A DNA stretch of 64,000 nucleotides from Diphasiastrum complanatum (Eukaryota; Streptophyta; Lycopodiopsida; Lycopodiales; Lycopodiaceae). The notes beneath the pieces were generated by a model that saw nothing but the letters and a program-made list of their open reading frames with translations, did not search any database and was not told where the DNA came from. The stretch spans positions 60,076,975-60,140,974 of the forward strand of contig CM055100.1 of assembly GCA_029204225.1 (NCBI GenBank). The letters are read 5' to 3'. A program made the position numbers and the translations under genes. The first letter of the stretch is position 1, and each line of letters opens with the position of its first letter. Positions 22,441 to 35,200 of the stretch are shown one piece after another.

Positions 22441-25400
22441 ATTGATAACGGATCACCGACGAACGTCGATCCATCCATCACTCAATATCGTGCATCCATA
22501 CCTGCCACAAAACATCCATTAGCCACATGCAAAAATTGCGCTACGAGTAAACCCTAAACGCATGCAATGGGTTTATGGAAACAAAGTACTTACGTCTGCC
22601 AAGCTGAGCGAATGGAACTCATAGCAAGTGCCAAAAACACACGAGACAAGGGCGTGGGATAGAATTATTTTAGTATGAGCGAAAACGGGCGATTGACGTT
22701 AGCGTGGGAGTCTTTGAAGACATAAAGGAGTGCAGTGCAGGCCTAAACCACACCCCCAGCAGATGCTTGCACTATGATCCACTCCTAAACCCTAAAAAAC
22801 ATGGAATTAGGACATGGAAATTGAAATTTGTGATACGAACGTAGACGGGTGGAACGGGGGTCACAGGAATCTCTGCAGGCATGTGGAAATGCATTCTAGG
22901 CTCAGACATCACTTGAATCGGTTGCCCACAAGTCATTTTGTGAAAATGGCAAAAATACACAAGCATTTGGAATGTGGTCTTCAAATCTCGCTAGGCGTGC
23001 CGTAACGGCTGAAACTGACGCCGTAGGAATCATCGTGGGCATGAAGAAAGGTGGTCTAGAGCCAAACTACGCTCAATTTGGTTGCCTACAACTCAATGTC
23101 AACACTTGCAAAAATTCAAGCCTATACTTACCAAATATCGAAAACTGATCGTTTCGCTCTCCACAAAGTTCAGATTCCCCTGGCACCATGCACACCACCT
23201 CCGTATCGTCGAGTAGATGTCTACTGACTATGCATACATGCCGATCGGACACCTATAGTTGAAAATAAAAAAATTTACCTCCTCCACGGCTGGTGCGGTT
23301 CTGGCCACAAAGAGGAGGAAAAAAAAATTTGTATTCCGTTTTTTTTTTTCAAAAGCGATTCTGGGCAGCGGAACGCAATTTTTAGAAACCCGTTTCGCGA
23401 AACGCAATTCTTCATAATCGTGTTTCGCGTTTCGCTGCAACTTTGCTCTAAACTAAACGTGCAAAAAGAATAAGAAAAATATTCTCTTGGTCAATAGATG
23501 ACATGAGTTTGACTTTTGCAATTCTTATCAAGGTAAATTTGCAATTAAGTTTACATATGCACATACTAGATTACCTTACATGAAATGAATAAAGTATATG
23601 CAACCAATAAATGCCTTTTAGATGAGTTTGGACATTTTTGCCTTCTTATATTTCCTCATGTTTTAAGCTTCGGATTAAAAAAAACTGTTAGCTTCTTGAA
23701 AGCATCCATTATGCACGACTTGTAGTCGTATGTAATTAAGTATCACAGCGTTGTATACCTTTATTTACAATTGAACTACAAACAATCTTGACAACCAAAT
23801 TTGTATAGTCAAGAAAGTAGTTCCGATAAGCATGTGGTTGTTCATGTTTCAATCATAGCCTAAATAGCTACTTATATTTTGTAGATTAATTAAAAAAATT
23901 TATTTACATTATTTAGAATAGTCTGCCAACATGAGTTCAACTTTGAATGCACACCATGCACCAAGGCCTTCTCAACAATTCGTAGCATTTGAGCTCAAGG
24001 CCTTTAATGAGTGGCAAAAAAGCCAACTACATCTTTGTAGATCTAGCAAGCATCATACTTCAAACCTCGTGAGGAAAGAGTATTTCATTTTTTACTTTTT
24101 TAATTTGCATGAAGTACACATTGTATATTACAATAAAGCCAATTGAATTATCTATATTTGTCAAAAAAAAAAATCAAGATATTGTTGAAGGGGTATGGTC
24201 ATAATTATGTTGTTTATTCATATCATAATAGATTGAGATACGTTATAGAAAAAATAAAAGATAATAGAGATACAAACGAATTTCAATAATGGTGTAGTAG
24301 TAATATTGTGTAGTTTAAAAACCATTTTATCTTTCTTATTTGAGTAGATAAAAACAAACTAGAATCTAATCTATTTTGATATAGAATATACTTTGAATCA
24401 GATTCATTGGCTCACAATAGATAGTGGATTAGTGCAATTATTGAGTCATTATCAAATAGTAGTACCTAACTCCCTTACACTTATAAAAATTGGAAGGCAT
24501 TACCATCAATGTATCAATAGTAGCTAAAAATGGGCTATTAAAAACTATTTCATAAGTAGTCTTATCGATTAACCTTTTAAATTATTCTAGTGGGTGCAAT
24601 TCTTAGCTAGAAAATAGTTTAACAAAGCACGACACGTATTCAATGGATTTTGAGTGGATTTGATGTAATGGTGAATCATCATCTAGTCATATGTAACAAA
24701 CTAGTCGTTAGGCTTTATAGCAAGCAACTAATGTAGAGTTTTTAAAAGGAAGTCTAAGATTGTTACATTACTGATTGTCTTGGTAATAACTCTAATCAAC
24801 AGAGTGGGCCACAATAGTTCATAGGTGATTAGTTCTTCTAAAGGATATAGCTAACATGGATGTTTTGAAGTAAGTTTCCAAGGTTTTTAACTAGAGTGGG
24901 GTCTATTACTTTGGTCTGGGACTTTTTGCACAAATTTTGTAGTCTAGTTTATAGATGCATTTGGGACTAGAAGAGTAGTAATTTCATGAGACTCATATAT
25001 CTCTCACCTAACCAAGCATCGTGCAGAAAGTGAGTAGGACAATGAAAACTATGAGCATTGTAGACATCTAATCAACACGAGCAATCATTCAATAGTGATA
25101 ACCAAGGAAAAGTTCCTCAATAGAGTTGTATACGGTTATAAATACATTATAAGGTGTACAATGGTAAGTTTCTCCTACTGATGGATCAATCCTCTTAGTA
25201 GCTCACTAGTAGAAGCTGCTTCAACGAACTTTCACCTTGTAGGTTTTCCCTTTATTGCAATCTACAATAGAGGGGAATCTGTTCCTATGCCAATTCTCTG
25301 TCTCAATTCCTTAGTGTCCATTGATTGTCTCAATTCCTTAGTGTCTATTGATTGTTCTCCATCCCTATCTATTTTTAAAATTTAGAAAATGAAAAATTGC

Positions 25401-27408
25401 ATGGCATTGCCACATCAAAAAAAATCATTGCTAGTGCAATCCCTTGAACATTTAATTGTGGTGAATTTGCATAAGTATGTTTTGCATAAATGTGCCATGC
25501 TATGTAAATTTCCAAAATTTTAATTGAATCCTAGTCCTATTGTGGCAAGGTCGCATGGATAAACTCCACGTTCTCTTGTTATGGCTAATCATATGATTAT
25601 AGTGCAGTTAGTTGTGCTACTAGACATATTACTACTTATTGGGATGCATTCACCTGCACATGAAAAGGTGCATCTTAATTAGGATGTGAAAAAATTGGCG
25701 CATCCATTAACATCTCAACCAACCACTCAAAGGTATCTTTTTCTTTTGTAATTTCATGATTACTAACTCACGAAGTACTTGATAATCAATGTTTAGTCCT
25801 TAATAAATATCTGGTAGTATTTATCCATCCAAACAAAGGTCGTTAATTCACTGGGATATGTTTGGATAAGTTGTCTTTCTAATAGCAACCACTTCTAAAG
25901 AGTCAATACATAACCCATGTTATGAGATGATTTGTCCCAATAACATTGATAAAAAGAATGCTACCATCCTTGATTGAAGCAACAAAACTTTTCAAATCGG
26001 TTTAGGAAGACAAAAGATATTACCAATTATAGTACCAACAAGAAATCCTCACATAAAGCATAAGTAAATGCTCATATCTCATCAAAATATGACATTTTAC
26101 AATGAGATTTGAAGAGCAGCATGAATTTGTATTCATAAATTGCATTTAATGCATTTGCATGAAGCATACATAAGTTGGCGATGAGTCCTTTCTTGACTGC
26201 GTATCCATGGAGGCACTCATTTCTTGTGAATGCTTGGACCCAGAGTCTCGCCATGGAGATTGCATAGTTCGCGTCTTCATCTTGGGTTTGCATATCAGCT
26301 ACTCTCCTTCTGACTCCGTATCATTTGATGAAATAGGGCGCTTCATTGTAACTTTGGTCCTTTGTCTGGATGGTTGTGTTGGTGATGGTAGGACCATTTG
26401 TGTTGTGTCCTCTTGTGGAGCAAAAGACAAATCCTCCTTTTGTAATGTAGAGGGTGTGGGGATCTCTTCGGTGTGTGCTTCTCAATGCCTATCTTGTGCT
26501 GTACTGAAGCATGCAAGCCAAGATGACCAAAAATCGGATCTGCTTTCTCTTGGTCGTGAACATCAACATGATTCCTACAAACTAGTTGCTACAAATTGAA
26601 TCAATAGATCTTGCAAAATGCAAACTAATCTAGAACATATATCTAACCATATGCAAGAAATAGAAACTAATTTAACAGCATTACAAATGCCCAAGAATCA
26701 AGAATCACACATTTCTTGATTGTAAGACATTCCAAGAACATCAAGAACTAGGATGTTAGTAAATCTGCAAAGTCTCAACCACAAACCTAGCCTCTAGTTT
26801 ACTTGAATGGGGAGGTTCTTGACATGCGTTACATAGAAAGCTTCCTCATAGAGGAGGTAGTCTTTTAAATAGAGTGGAGAGCTATCCTATGTGGAGCCCA
26901 AGTGGAATTTCCACAAGTACAAATTACAAATAGAATAACCTCTTCCACTAGATGTCACCATCATAAGGCGGCTCACTAACTTTCCTTTAAGAGGGGTCTA
27001 CAATATGTTCCCAAATAGCCTAGAATTTATTACCTCCTACATGGTCCTTCCATCTTTGTGGATTCACCATGAGGCTCACACCATGGAAACTTGTACTACT
27101 TAATAGTAATTCTTGGCTCTCTCACTCGGTTCTCATCATCCACGTCCTTCCATATGTGAGGACTCCTCGGTCTATGGGTGAAGTGAACTCATGTATTGAA
27201 GAACTTGTCGAATCAACCAACAGAGCGTGAACCTTTAAGCTCTGTTGGTTTTACTTCATAAGTTTTGACATTTTGTACTGGACAATAAATTTATGGAATA
27301 TATAGATCATCAACCACTATTATATATTATTAATAAACCTATGATTGTTGGGAGGATTGCTCGATGATTGATTTTGTTGTAAGAATTTTAATTTGATATA
27401 AGGATTCA

Positions 27409-27600
27409 ACCAGGGAAAGTAGATATTATGGCGGATTAGCTTTTTCAAATTCAAACAAGAACTATTGAGGAGGACATTGATGAAGTCTCAGATGCTCGTT
27501 TGTTTTCATTGGAGCCGGTAATGGATCCTCGGTATGCTGATTTATTTAACTTTTTGGCGAAGGATATTTGTTCTCATTTTAAGAAATCAAGAAATTAAAT
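27409..27600 (+). pseudogene. Ty3/gypsy RNase H-integrase spacer remnant
   Basis: The plus strand reads a stretch like MADLLFQIQ, then EEDIDEVSDARLFSLEP, then YADLFNFLAKDICSHF. This is the order found between RNase H and integrase of plant gypsy pol (ADxLS, DE..LF, YAD..N.L). It is short and its surroundings are unreadable. Confidence 0.5.
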
Positions 27601-29259
27601 AAAAGTAGCAAACCTTCACCAAAATAGGCAAAGTAAGGAAGTGCTATTCACCATAAATGATCATTCGTTAGATAGGGCCTAAGTCTAGAGCATGATCAAA
27701 GCTCTCATGTGAATTTTAGACACATGTTTTACATCAAGGAAGCTCGAAGCTTCAAGAACAGTAAGAGTTCAAAAATCACAAATGTAGAATAGCCTCCTAA
27801 TTTAGCACAATCTCACCTTATTTATAGTGGTCCTTTGTGCCTCTAATATGAGTTTGGGCCCTTATATGGCTAATTTGGTTACAACCATTATCATGAATCC
27901 AGTTATTCACATATATATCATGATTGTTTAAGCTACTTTACTAACTATCCTATTGACTAATTCTATTCTAATTTAGCTCCATGGCTATATTTAGCATTGC
28001 AATTATTAAGCTCATGGGCTAATTACATGCAATACATGACAAGAGGTTTCTAAGTTTTAAAATAATATCAACCAAAGGTGTTTAATAAATTGCCCATTTT
28101 GATCACTCGCTTATGTCTTTGGGTAACTCTACAATAATCCGAGCCAAATAAGATGCCTTTGTAGTTATTTTCATGGAAATAATATGACCAAATTGGTGAA
28201 TTAATCAACAGTTATCTAGATTTCATCATTACACTTTGACTAATACTATAGTATTATAAGATGGGGTTCATGTGATACCTCATTATCTTGATTGACTTAG
28301 TATGAATAGTCATTTCAATTGCATGTTTATCAATGTGTAATGTTATTCCTTTCAAATCTTTGAGTGTGAATTCCCTTTTTATAATGCTCAAATGGCTCGT
28401 GATGGGTTCAAAACCATACTTTATTGTTAATAGATGGCTCAACTGCATGCATGCATAGCAATGCCATATTGTGAGGGCTTTTCTTGGAAGCTTTCAATCT
28501 TTAACTTACTTTGTAAAGGTTTTTTCTAATAACTTTGTATTTAAGGACTTTTGTAGGATTATATCATCTCACATTGATTAGTATATATGGAGTGATGGCA
28601 TAAGCCATAATGATATCTACAACAAGATTTTTAGTATACACGTTCATATTGCATTATCCCATTTGAGTTAGGTGACTTGTTATGTAGTTTCCATAGCTAG
28701 ACTTGAATTCTTGCAAATAATGAATGTTTAAGTGTCTAGCTAGAATAACATTATTCTATCATTCTTTTACATAGAGAGTATTTGTTTTCCAATCATGGAT
28801 TCTCCAACAAGAAGATGTGTATACTTACTAATTGAAAGCCTTATTATGGAAAGGTTTTTAATAATGGTGTTGCTAGCATGATCATAGGTACATCTTTTGA
28901 GAATTCACATTTTTGTATGTCAACTTGCATTTTCCATCCTCACTTATAATTTTACATATTATGAATTCACTCATTTTACCAACTTGTAAACTTATTCTAA
29001 TATGATGTCCATTTAAGTTCATGCATCTACCTAGCTCCTCTAAGTTTTAGTTTAACAATAGTGGCAACAATAGCAAGTGCAACACTTATAATAATCTCAA
29101 AGATATTTGTTGAGCAATTTTAATCCTGGAACATCATCTATTCCCGTAACATCAAAAAATACATAAAAAGGATGTCATAAGCTATTATTCAAATAGTCCA
29201 CTTTGAAACATAGATTTATTAGATTGTCTTTGCAAATTATGTTCAGATTTAGAAATTTG

Positions 29260-30460
29260 AAAACTAGTGAGTTTTCAAAATATGTACCATTTAGTCATTC
29301 AAGAGACACAATGCCTAGTACATCAACCATGGAGCAAACAACAAATCACCGCACACTGTGAAAGACAAAGCAACTTCATGACAAGCAACACTCGTTGACA
29401 TAATTAACATGGACTTTGGGGCGTGTTGACTCTACATGTAGACTTGTGCATCACTCCTGACATAACAATGGTGGCTTGTGCCCATTGGTGGGAATATTGG
29501 GTTGTCCCACTACATCGTCAATGCTCAACAAAGAAAGGCTCAACAAAGTTTGAAGCAATGTTGATGTGAAAGTTAACAATGTTGTTCTTTGACGGTGTAT
29601 TGGGTGCTTGTGCCAACTAGAGTATCTAGTTCTCCTACTACATATTCCATGCACATTCAAGACATATGTTTAAAATTGAAAGGTTCAACAAAGTTTGAAA
29701 CAATGTTGATGTAAAAATTACTAATGTTGTCCTTTGAGGACGTGAACTCTTCTTGCTCGGGGTTTGGCATTTTGTGAGTAAATTTTCTGCGAGTTTTGCT
29801 CTTCTTGGGCAATAATCACATGCTTATTATATATTTATTGCATTTGTGAGCCAAACTAGCTACACTAGTGTCATGTAGACAAACTTCACACTACTTAGAA
29901 TAAGCACAAGGCCTAGTACATCAACCCTTAAAGGAAGCACAAGGTCTAGTACATCAACCCTGTCGCAAATGACAAGTCGCTACACATCATGAATGACAAG
30001 TAACTTCATGACCCTACTAGCTTGAAAAATATGAGAAAAGCAACACTCTTTGAAAACATCAAGGCATGGACTTATGGCATGTTGATTCCAAACATAGACT
30101 GCATGACCACTAACATTGTGCCCACTGCGGGAGTATTGGGTTCTCCCACTTCATTGCAATGTGCATCCACCTCATGAGATTTATTGCATAATTGAAAGGT
30201 TTGATAAATTTGAAATAACATTGTGTAAAAAAGTCAATCATGTTGTCCTTCGAGGGCATGGATGTGAGGTTTTCTTGTTCTACATAAACAAGAATCACAT
30301 GTTTGTTATTTCTTTATTGCATTTATGAGCCAAATTAACTATTTATGACACTTACAATTCAAGAGGCACAAGACCCAGTACAACAACCCCAAAGGTATAC
30401 AAGAAGTTACTTCCTATCGTGAAGGGCAAGCAACTCCATGGTCCTAAAGGGAACACAACA
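29260..30460. repeat. Degenerate tandem array, about 2.3 copies of roughly 600-650 bp
   Basis: Blocks recur in the same order. GCCTAGTACATCAACC with GCAACTTCATGAC is at 29312 and at 29912-30010, and its counterpart is at 30370-30440. GTGCCCATTGGTGGGAATAT (29478) matches GTGCCCACTGCGGGAGTATT (30118). AATGTTGTTCTTTGA (29577) matches ATGTTGTCCTTCGAGG (30240). A shorter internal duplication is at 29685-29750. No coding potential is seen. Confidence 0.6.
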
Positions 30461-31610
30461 ACAAACTTCACGTCCCTGAAAGGCAATGTCAATTTCAACA
30501 ATATCCTAACGTGTGCTGATATGGACTAGAACAAGCCCACATGACAAGTTATTTGCTCCACAATATGGATCGTTGAGCAAGATATAAATATATGTGATTG
30601 GCCCTACGACCTTTATTTCTAGTGAGAGCAAATCAAATGGTCACATAATTGATAGTTTTCAGGTACTTACCAAAAACTTAGAAATAATTGACTAGTTTCA
30701 ATGTATCTCAACTAACCAATAGTAATAGGTCCAAATCCGACCTTATCCATATACTTAAAAAAATTAATAATAAGGACACTGTTTTTAGGCCTTATTGATA
30801 AAAAAAAATAAGTCTCCAAGTTGAAATTTCACTTTGGCCTCCAAATTGCCAAATTAGACCAACTTAACTAGTTGACATTTTTCACATTCATCACTCTTTA
30901 CAAAATAGTATCACGAATTGAGAAGCTGGTGTACGTTGGACAAACACCCAATTTCAATATACGTGTACAAGAACAGGCCACCAAGAAAAATGATTTTTGA
31001 CATGATTGGTAGTAGCTTTTATGATTGCTTTCATATTGAGATATTAGAAATTGTCAATGATTGTTCTATTTGCAAAATAAATTGGAGTAATTTTACATGA
31101 AAGTGTTTAGATTTCAAAACATGCAACTTTGTAACAAATTGAGTGGTGGTTCTTCGCTTTTGTGAAAATATTGTTACTTGAAACGATGATCATGCATATG
31201 AGAAAACTATTCATCTCTAAATGTTTGATATCTTAATTCATGTTGTTCCTTGTCATGCTTTGCTTTGTTTTCCACACTCAAAATGACATGTTGCTCAAAC
31301 TCATTAGCATTCTTCTTTTACTTACTTTTATATCTGCACTCATTATGCTCGCACTGATTATGCTTGTGGAACAAAATTAGATTGCTAGTTTATATAAACA
31401 AGTAAACCTTTCATATTCCTAAAAACATCAAGAAAGTTAAAACAATGAAATGTTTTTGAGGAAACTCCTGCTTATATCAATAAAGGATGAGAAAACCCAT
31501 CAATGTACAAAAAATTAAGCTAAAGAGCTTAATAAAACGTAAAATATCACATTAATTACTCTAACTGCGTCATGTAAATCACTAATTAGAACAATGTCAG
31601 TGATAAGTAA

Positions 31611-31684
31611 TGCAGGAAGCTTTGAAGCAGCAGCTCCTGCAAATTGATGCAGGAAGCTTTGAAGGAGCAGCTCCTGCAAATTGA
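31611..31684. repeat. 37-bp tandem duplication upstream of VIK
   Basis: Two adjacent copies (31611-31647 and 31648-31684) start TGCAGGAAGCTTTGAAG and differ at one base. Each copy contains a self-complementary part (GGAGCAGCTCC in copy 2). It lies about 200 bp before the predicted start codon. Confidence 0.9.
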
Positions 31685-31747
31685 GCTCGTCCAAGAATTA
31701 AAAGCATTTCAGAATGTTACAATAGAAAGTGGTAACTTATGCGCATC

Positions 31748-31775
31748 TTTTATATATATATATCTCTCTCCCTTC
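31748..31775 (+). promoter_or_regulatory. Candidate VIK core promoter or 5' leader (TATA plus CT-rich tract)
   Basis: TTTTATATATATATATCTCTCTCCC lies about 105-130 bp before the ATG at 31878. A TATA-like block followed by a CT-rich patch is common in plant core promoters. The transcription start cannot be read from sequence. Confidence 0.35.
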
Positions 31776-31877
31776 AATTTTATTATCAGAGCAAATAGAT
31801 CGAGGAAGCCAGTGGGAAGGAAAAACATAATACGAGAATTGATCGATCGATCGATTATCGGTAAAGGTAGTACATAG

Positions 31878-32210
31878 ATGATGATGGATCGAGCGATGGG
31901 AGATGGAGTTGGAAAGCGGACGCCTCCCATTACGCCTACTGCACAGGGAAAGCGGACTCCCCCTACCACTCCCACTGCCGCGGACAGGGAGCGCGTTGCC
32001 CGCACCTCCAAGCTTCTGTGGCATGCCAAAGAAAACGACTTGGAGCAACTGAAAAAGCTGTTGAGGGATCACCCTGACCTCGCCACTGCCTGTGACTACG
32101 ATGGCCGCACCGCGCTTCATGTTGCTGCTTGCTATGGTCGCACTGATGCCGCCCGGCTGCTGCTTGAGGCAGGCGCTATCGTGAATGCGCAAGATCGCTG
32201 GGGCACCTCG
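31878..32210 (+). CDS. VIK: VIK-like kinase exon 1 (start, first ankyrin repeat)
   Basis: The frame opens with ATGATGATGG and encodes 111 residues. A basic, Thr/Pro-rich head (GKRTPPITPTAQGKRTPPTT) contains a duplicated GKRTPP motif. An ankyrin repeat follows (DGRTALHVAACYGRTDAAR, LLLEAGAIVNAQD). The donor GTATGT at 32211 ends the exon in phase 0. GC content is clearly higher than in the surroundings. Confidence 0.9.
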
Positions 32211-35200
32211 GTATGTATGCCTGTTGGTTTATATCTCGGAATGAGTGCTAGGGTATGATGCTTTTGGATCCAAGCTACGCTACATAGATTGGCTGCTCAC
32301 GGATCAGTTTTTTTTTCATTGTTGCAATTGCTCGTACGGTTCACTAATATGCATCTATCGCATTGGCTGCTCACTGATTAGTTTTTTTATTGTTGCACTT
32401 GCTCGTACGGACACACATGTACGGCATTGGCTGTTCAGTGATTCGTTATTTTCATTATCTCAATTGCTCGTACGGACACGCATTTGCATTTACGTCATTG
32501 GCTGCTCTAGCCTCTATGCTCCGTTGTTGATACAGTTGTGAAATTGCTCATACGAACATAGATCTGTGCACGGAATTGGCGGCTCGTTGCCGAGTTGTTC
32601 TCATAGTTGCAACTTGCGAAAGACTCCTATGGACTCATATTTGCAAGCACGGCGTTGGTTGCCCACTGGCTAAGTCGCTTTCAGAGTTACAAAAACACTC
32701 TTCCAACTAAAATCGTTATGTACGGAATTGAGTTCTCATTGTTTGGTTCTTCTCATAATTGCGAAGTACTTGTACGAACGTGAATCTGCGCGCACGGCAT
32801 TTTCTGCTCATTGCGTAGTCGCTCTCATAGTCACTAAAATGATAGTACAGAGTCCAGACGCAAATTTGTCTGTGTGGCTTGGATGCTCACTGCTGAGTTG
32901 TTCCCATGGTGGCAAAAGAACTCTGATGGACGGTTATCCATACGCCAGGAAAGAAAAACTATCCGAGTCAGTCTTTGTGCTCGAAGAGACTTGTTATTCA
33001 GCCTTATAACTGAACGGATAGGTGAAGCAGAATCACATTTCGTGGCACAGGGGACAAAGGCATACTTTAAATATTCGTGCCTGTACTAGTTACAAGTCAA
33101 TTTGATAGTTTTTTCTTGAAAGTTTGGATTGTTTCTTTCATTTGATATCCATTAGGCTCTTTTGACATTTGGAATCCGTTAGAAAAATCTTCACTAGAAA
33201 CTTTTTAACATGCCCTCATTGCAAATTTGGTGACAATCCCTTGACACCTGCGTATGTCGTTGGTGTTGACACGCGTGGCGATGTGAGATCGTTCCTCCAA
33301 CTGCAAGATGATATGAAGAAGTTTGAAAAATATTTCAAAAATTTCAGTAAAGAATCAAATTTTGGGAAAATTTGATTGAATCAGTTTTATTGAAAACTAT
33401 CCAACAAAGGTCGTTATTTATAGACAATTATATCTTTGCATCCCTTGTAATTTTGTTAGTTTAATCATGTGTGGACAGAAATCAAAGCAACAGCGCATCC
33501 TAATGTATAATCAGTTTGGAATTTAATATAGTGTGCTGAATTGTGAATCTTTACATTTTAATTGACGATTGACTAGGAGTTCAAATTTGTGTCTATAGAT
33601 TCTTAGAATCCATGTCAGAGAATGATGGCTGGTTACTCTGTTCCATGGCAGCCATTAGGAGATGCAGAGCAAACTGGCAATTCACAAATGATTAGACTTT
33701 TGAAGGACTACGGTGGTGAGCTTTTGGTATGTGTTAAATTATGTCCAGAATTGAATGTAAAGTAGATGCTAGTTTAGTAACATCCCATCCAGTTATCCAT
33801 ATTGTACATGTCTCAGATGCAAGAAATTCTGCTACACAGTTCTATGTACCAACTTTGTAGGTTTTGGTGCTTTCCCTCGTTTTCAATCTCAACTCATTTG
33901 TTGGGATGCTTTTTTCTTGCATGAAGGAAAACAAAATTTATTTGGTGAAGGAGAATCGTTGTGGTGGCACTAATTTGACAAATTAATGATTTTGGTTAAA
34001 ATGATGAAGGGAACTCGTGGGAGCAAAAGGGAAGGGTCGGGGCCTTCAGTGGGGCCTCTTTTGATACAAAAGAGTTATTGGGAGATTGATCCTTCAGAAA
34101 TTGACCTCAACACTAGCATACTTATTGGAAAGGTCCTTTTTATTCCTTTACCTTTAGCTGAATGGTAAGTATTGATGTTTCATTTACCTCATAAAATAGG
34201 GTTCCTTTCTAATACAAAATAGTCAAGGAAAGTTGTAGTCCTTGCACTTCATTGTATTGAGGGTTAATTTGTTATGTTATGAACAACTATGGTAGTCAAG
34301 AGAAAGGATTGACATTTAGTAGAGATTCCAGTATGTATGCCAAAAGATAAGAATATTTCTAAGAAGCAACTAGTACAACAGACTTTATGATATATGAAAG
34401 TCCCACAAAGTTGGTAAAAAATGTAATCGCTTATGAAGCTTGGAGTGGTAAAAAGCCCTATGTTGGTCATCTAGAGGTGTTTAATAGTATGGCTTTTGCA
34501 AAAGACTAAGCTAGATGGCAAAGCAATGAAATGTATCCTTTTCGATGTATTGAAGACACTAAAACATTTATAGGATGTTTGATATGGAAATAAAGAGATT
34601 GTTATTAGCAGAGATGTCTTCATGGAAGAAAATGTCACCCCATTAGCTTAAGATGAATCTTAATCAAAAGACATTTTCAAAGAATTTAGATGTCCACCCT
34701 CAACGTCAAGTCTTGAAGAGTCAATCGCCTTTACTACTCTTACCAAAAGACCTCTTTGATTGTACTTTAGAACACTCAAAAGATTCTAACTTGGAATACC
34801 CACCCGATTCAAGTGAAAGTTAAATAAGATCTGTGAGACTTCTACAAAAAAGTTATTCAAGTTGGCACCAATGAGGAATCTTTTGCAAGTCAAAGAGCCT
34901 ATCACATATCAAGAAGTTGAAAAATACAAAGAATGGCAATAGGCTATGTAGGATGAAGACTAATCTATTATGACTAATATAAAACTTGGAAATTGGTAGA
35001 TCTTTCTCTAGGTGAAAATGCGATTGGTTGTAAGTCGGTCTAGCGCATAAAATGAAAAGCAAATAGAAAGCCAAGGTAGTTGCTAAGGATGTTCACATGA
35101 GTAGACATAGATTATGAAAAGACATGTGCACTAGTTGCCATACTAACTACTATATCTATAGTGATTGCATTAGCATGGTATACAATGCCGTTGTCATGTC

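Larger units (their letters stand above)
23454..31600. other. AT-rich intergenic region with decayed retroelement pieces
   Basis: No host gene is recognised in these 8 kb. Identified pieces are a gypsy remnant (27409-27600) and a tandem array (29260-30460). Some minus-strand stretches near 25,750-26,050 and 28,080-28,250 give the impression of very old pol-derived sequence, but no motif is firm enough to call. The open stretch 26207-26599 (130 residues) has no recognisable domain. Confidence 0.4.

Noticed and set aside
26207-26599. 130-residue plus-strand open frame
   Set aside because: Cys-rich but without a recognisable motif, promoter context or splice partner.
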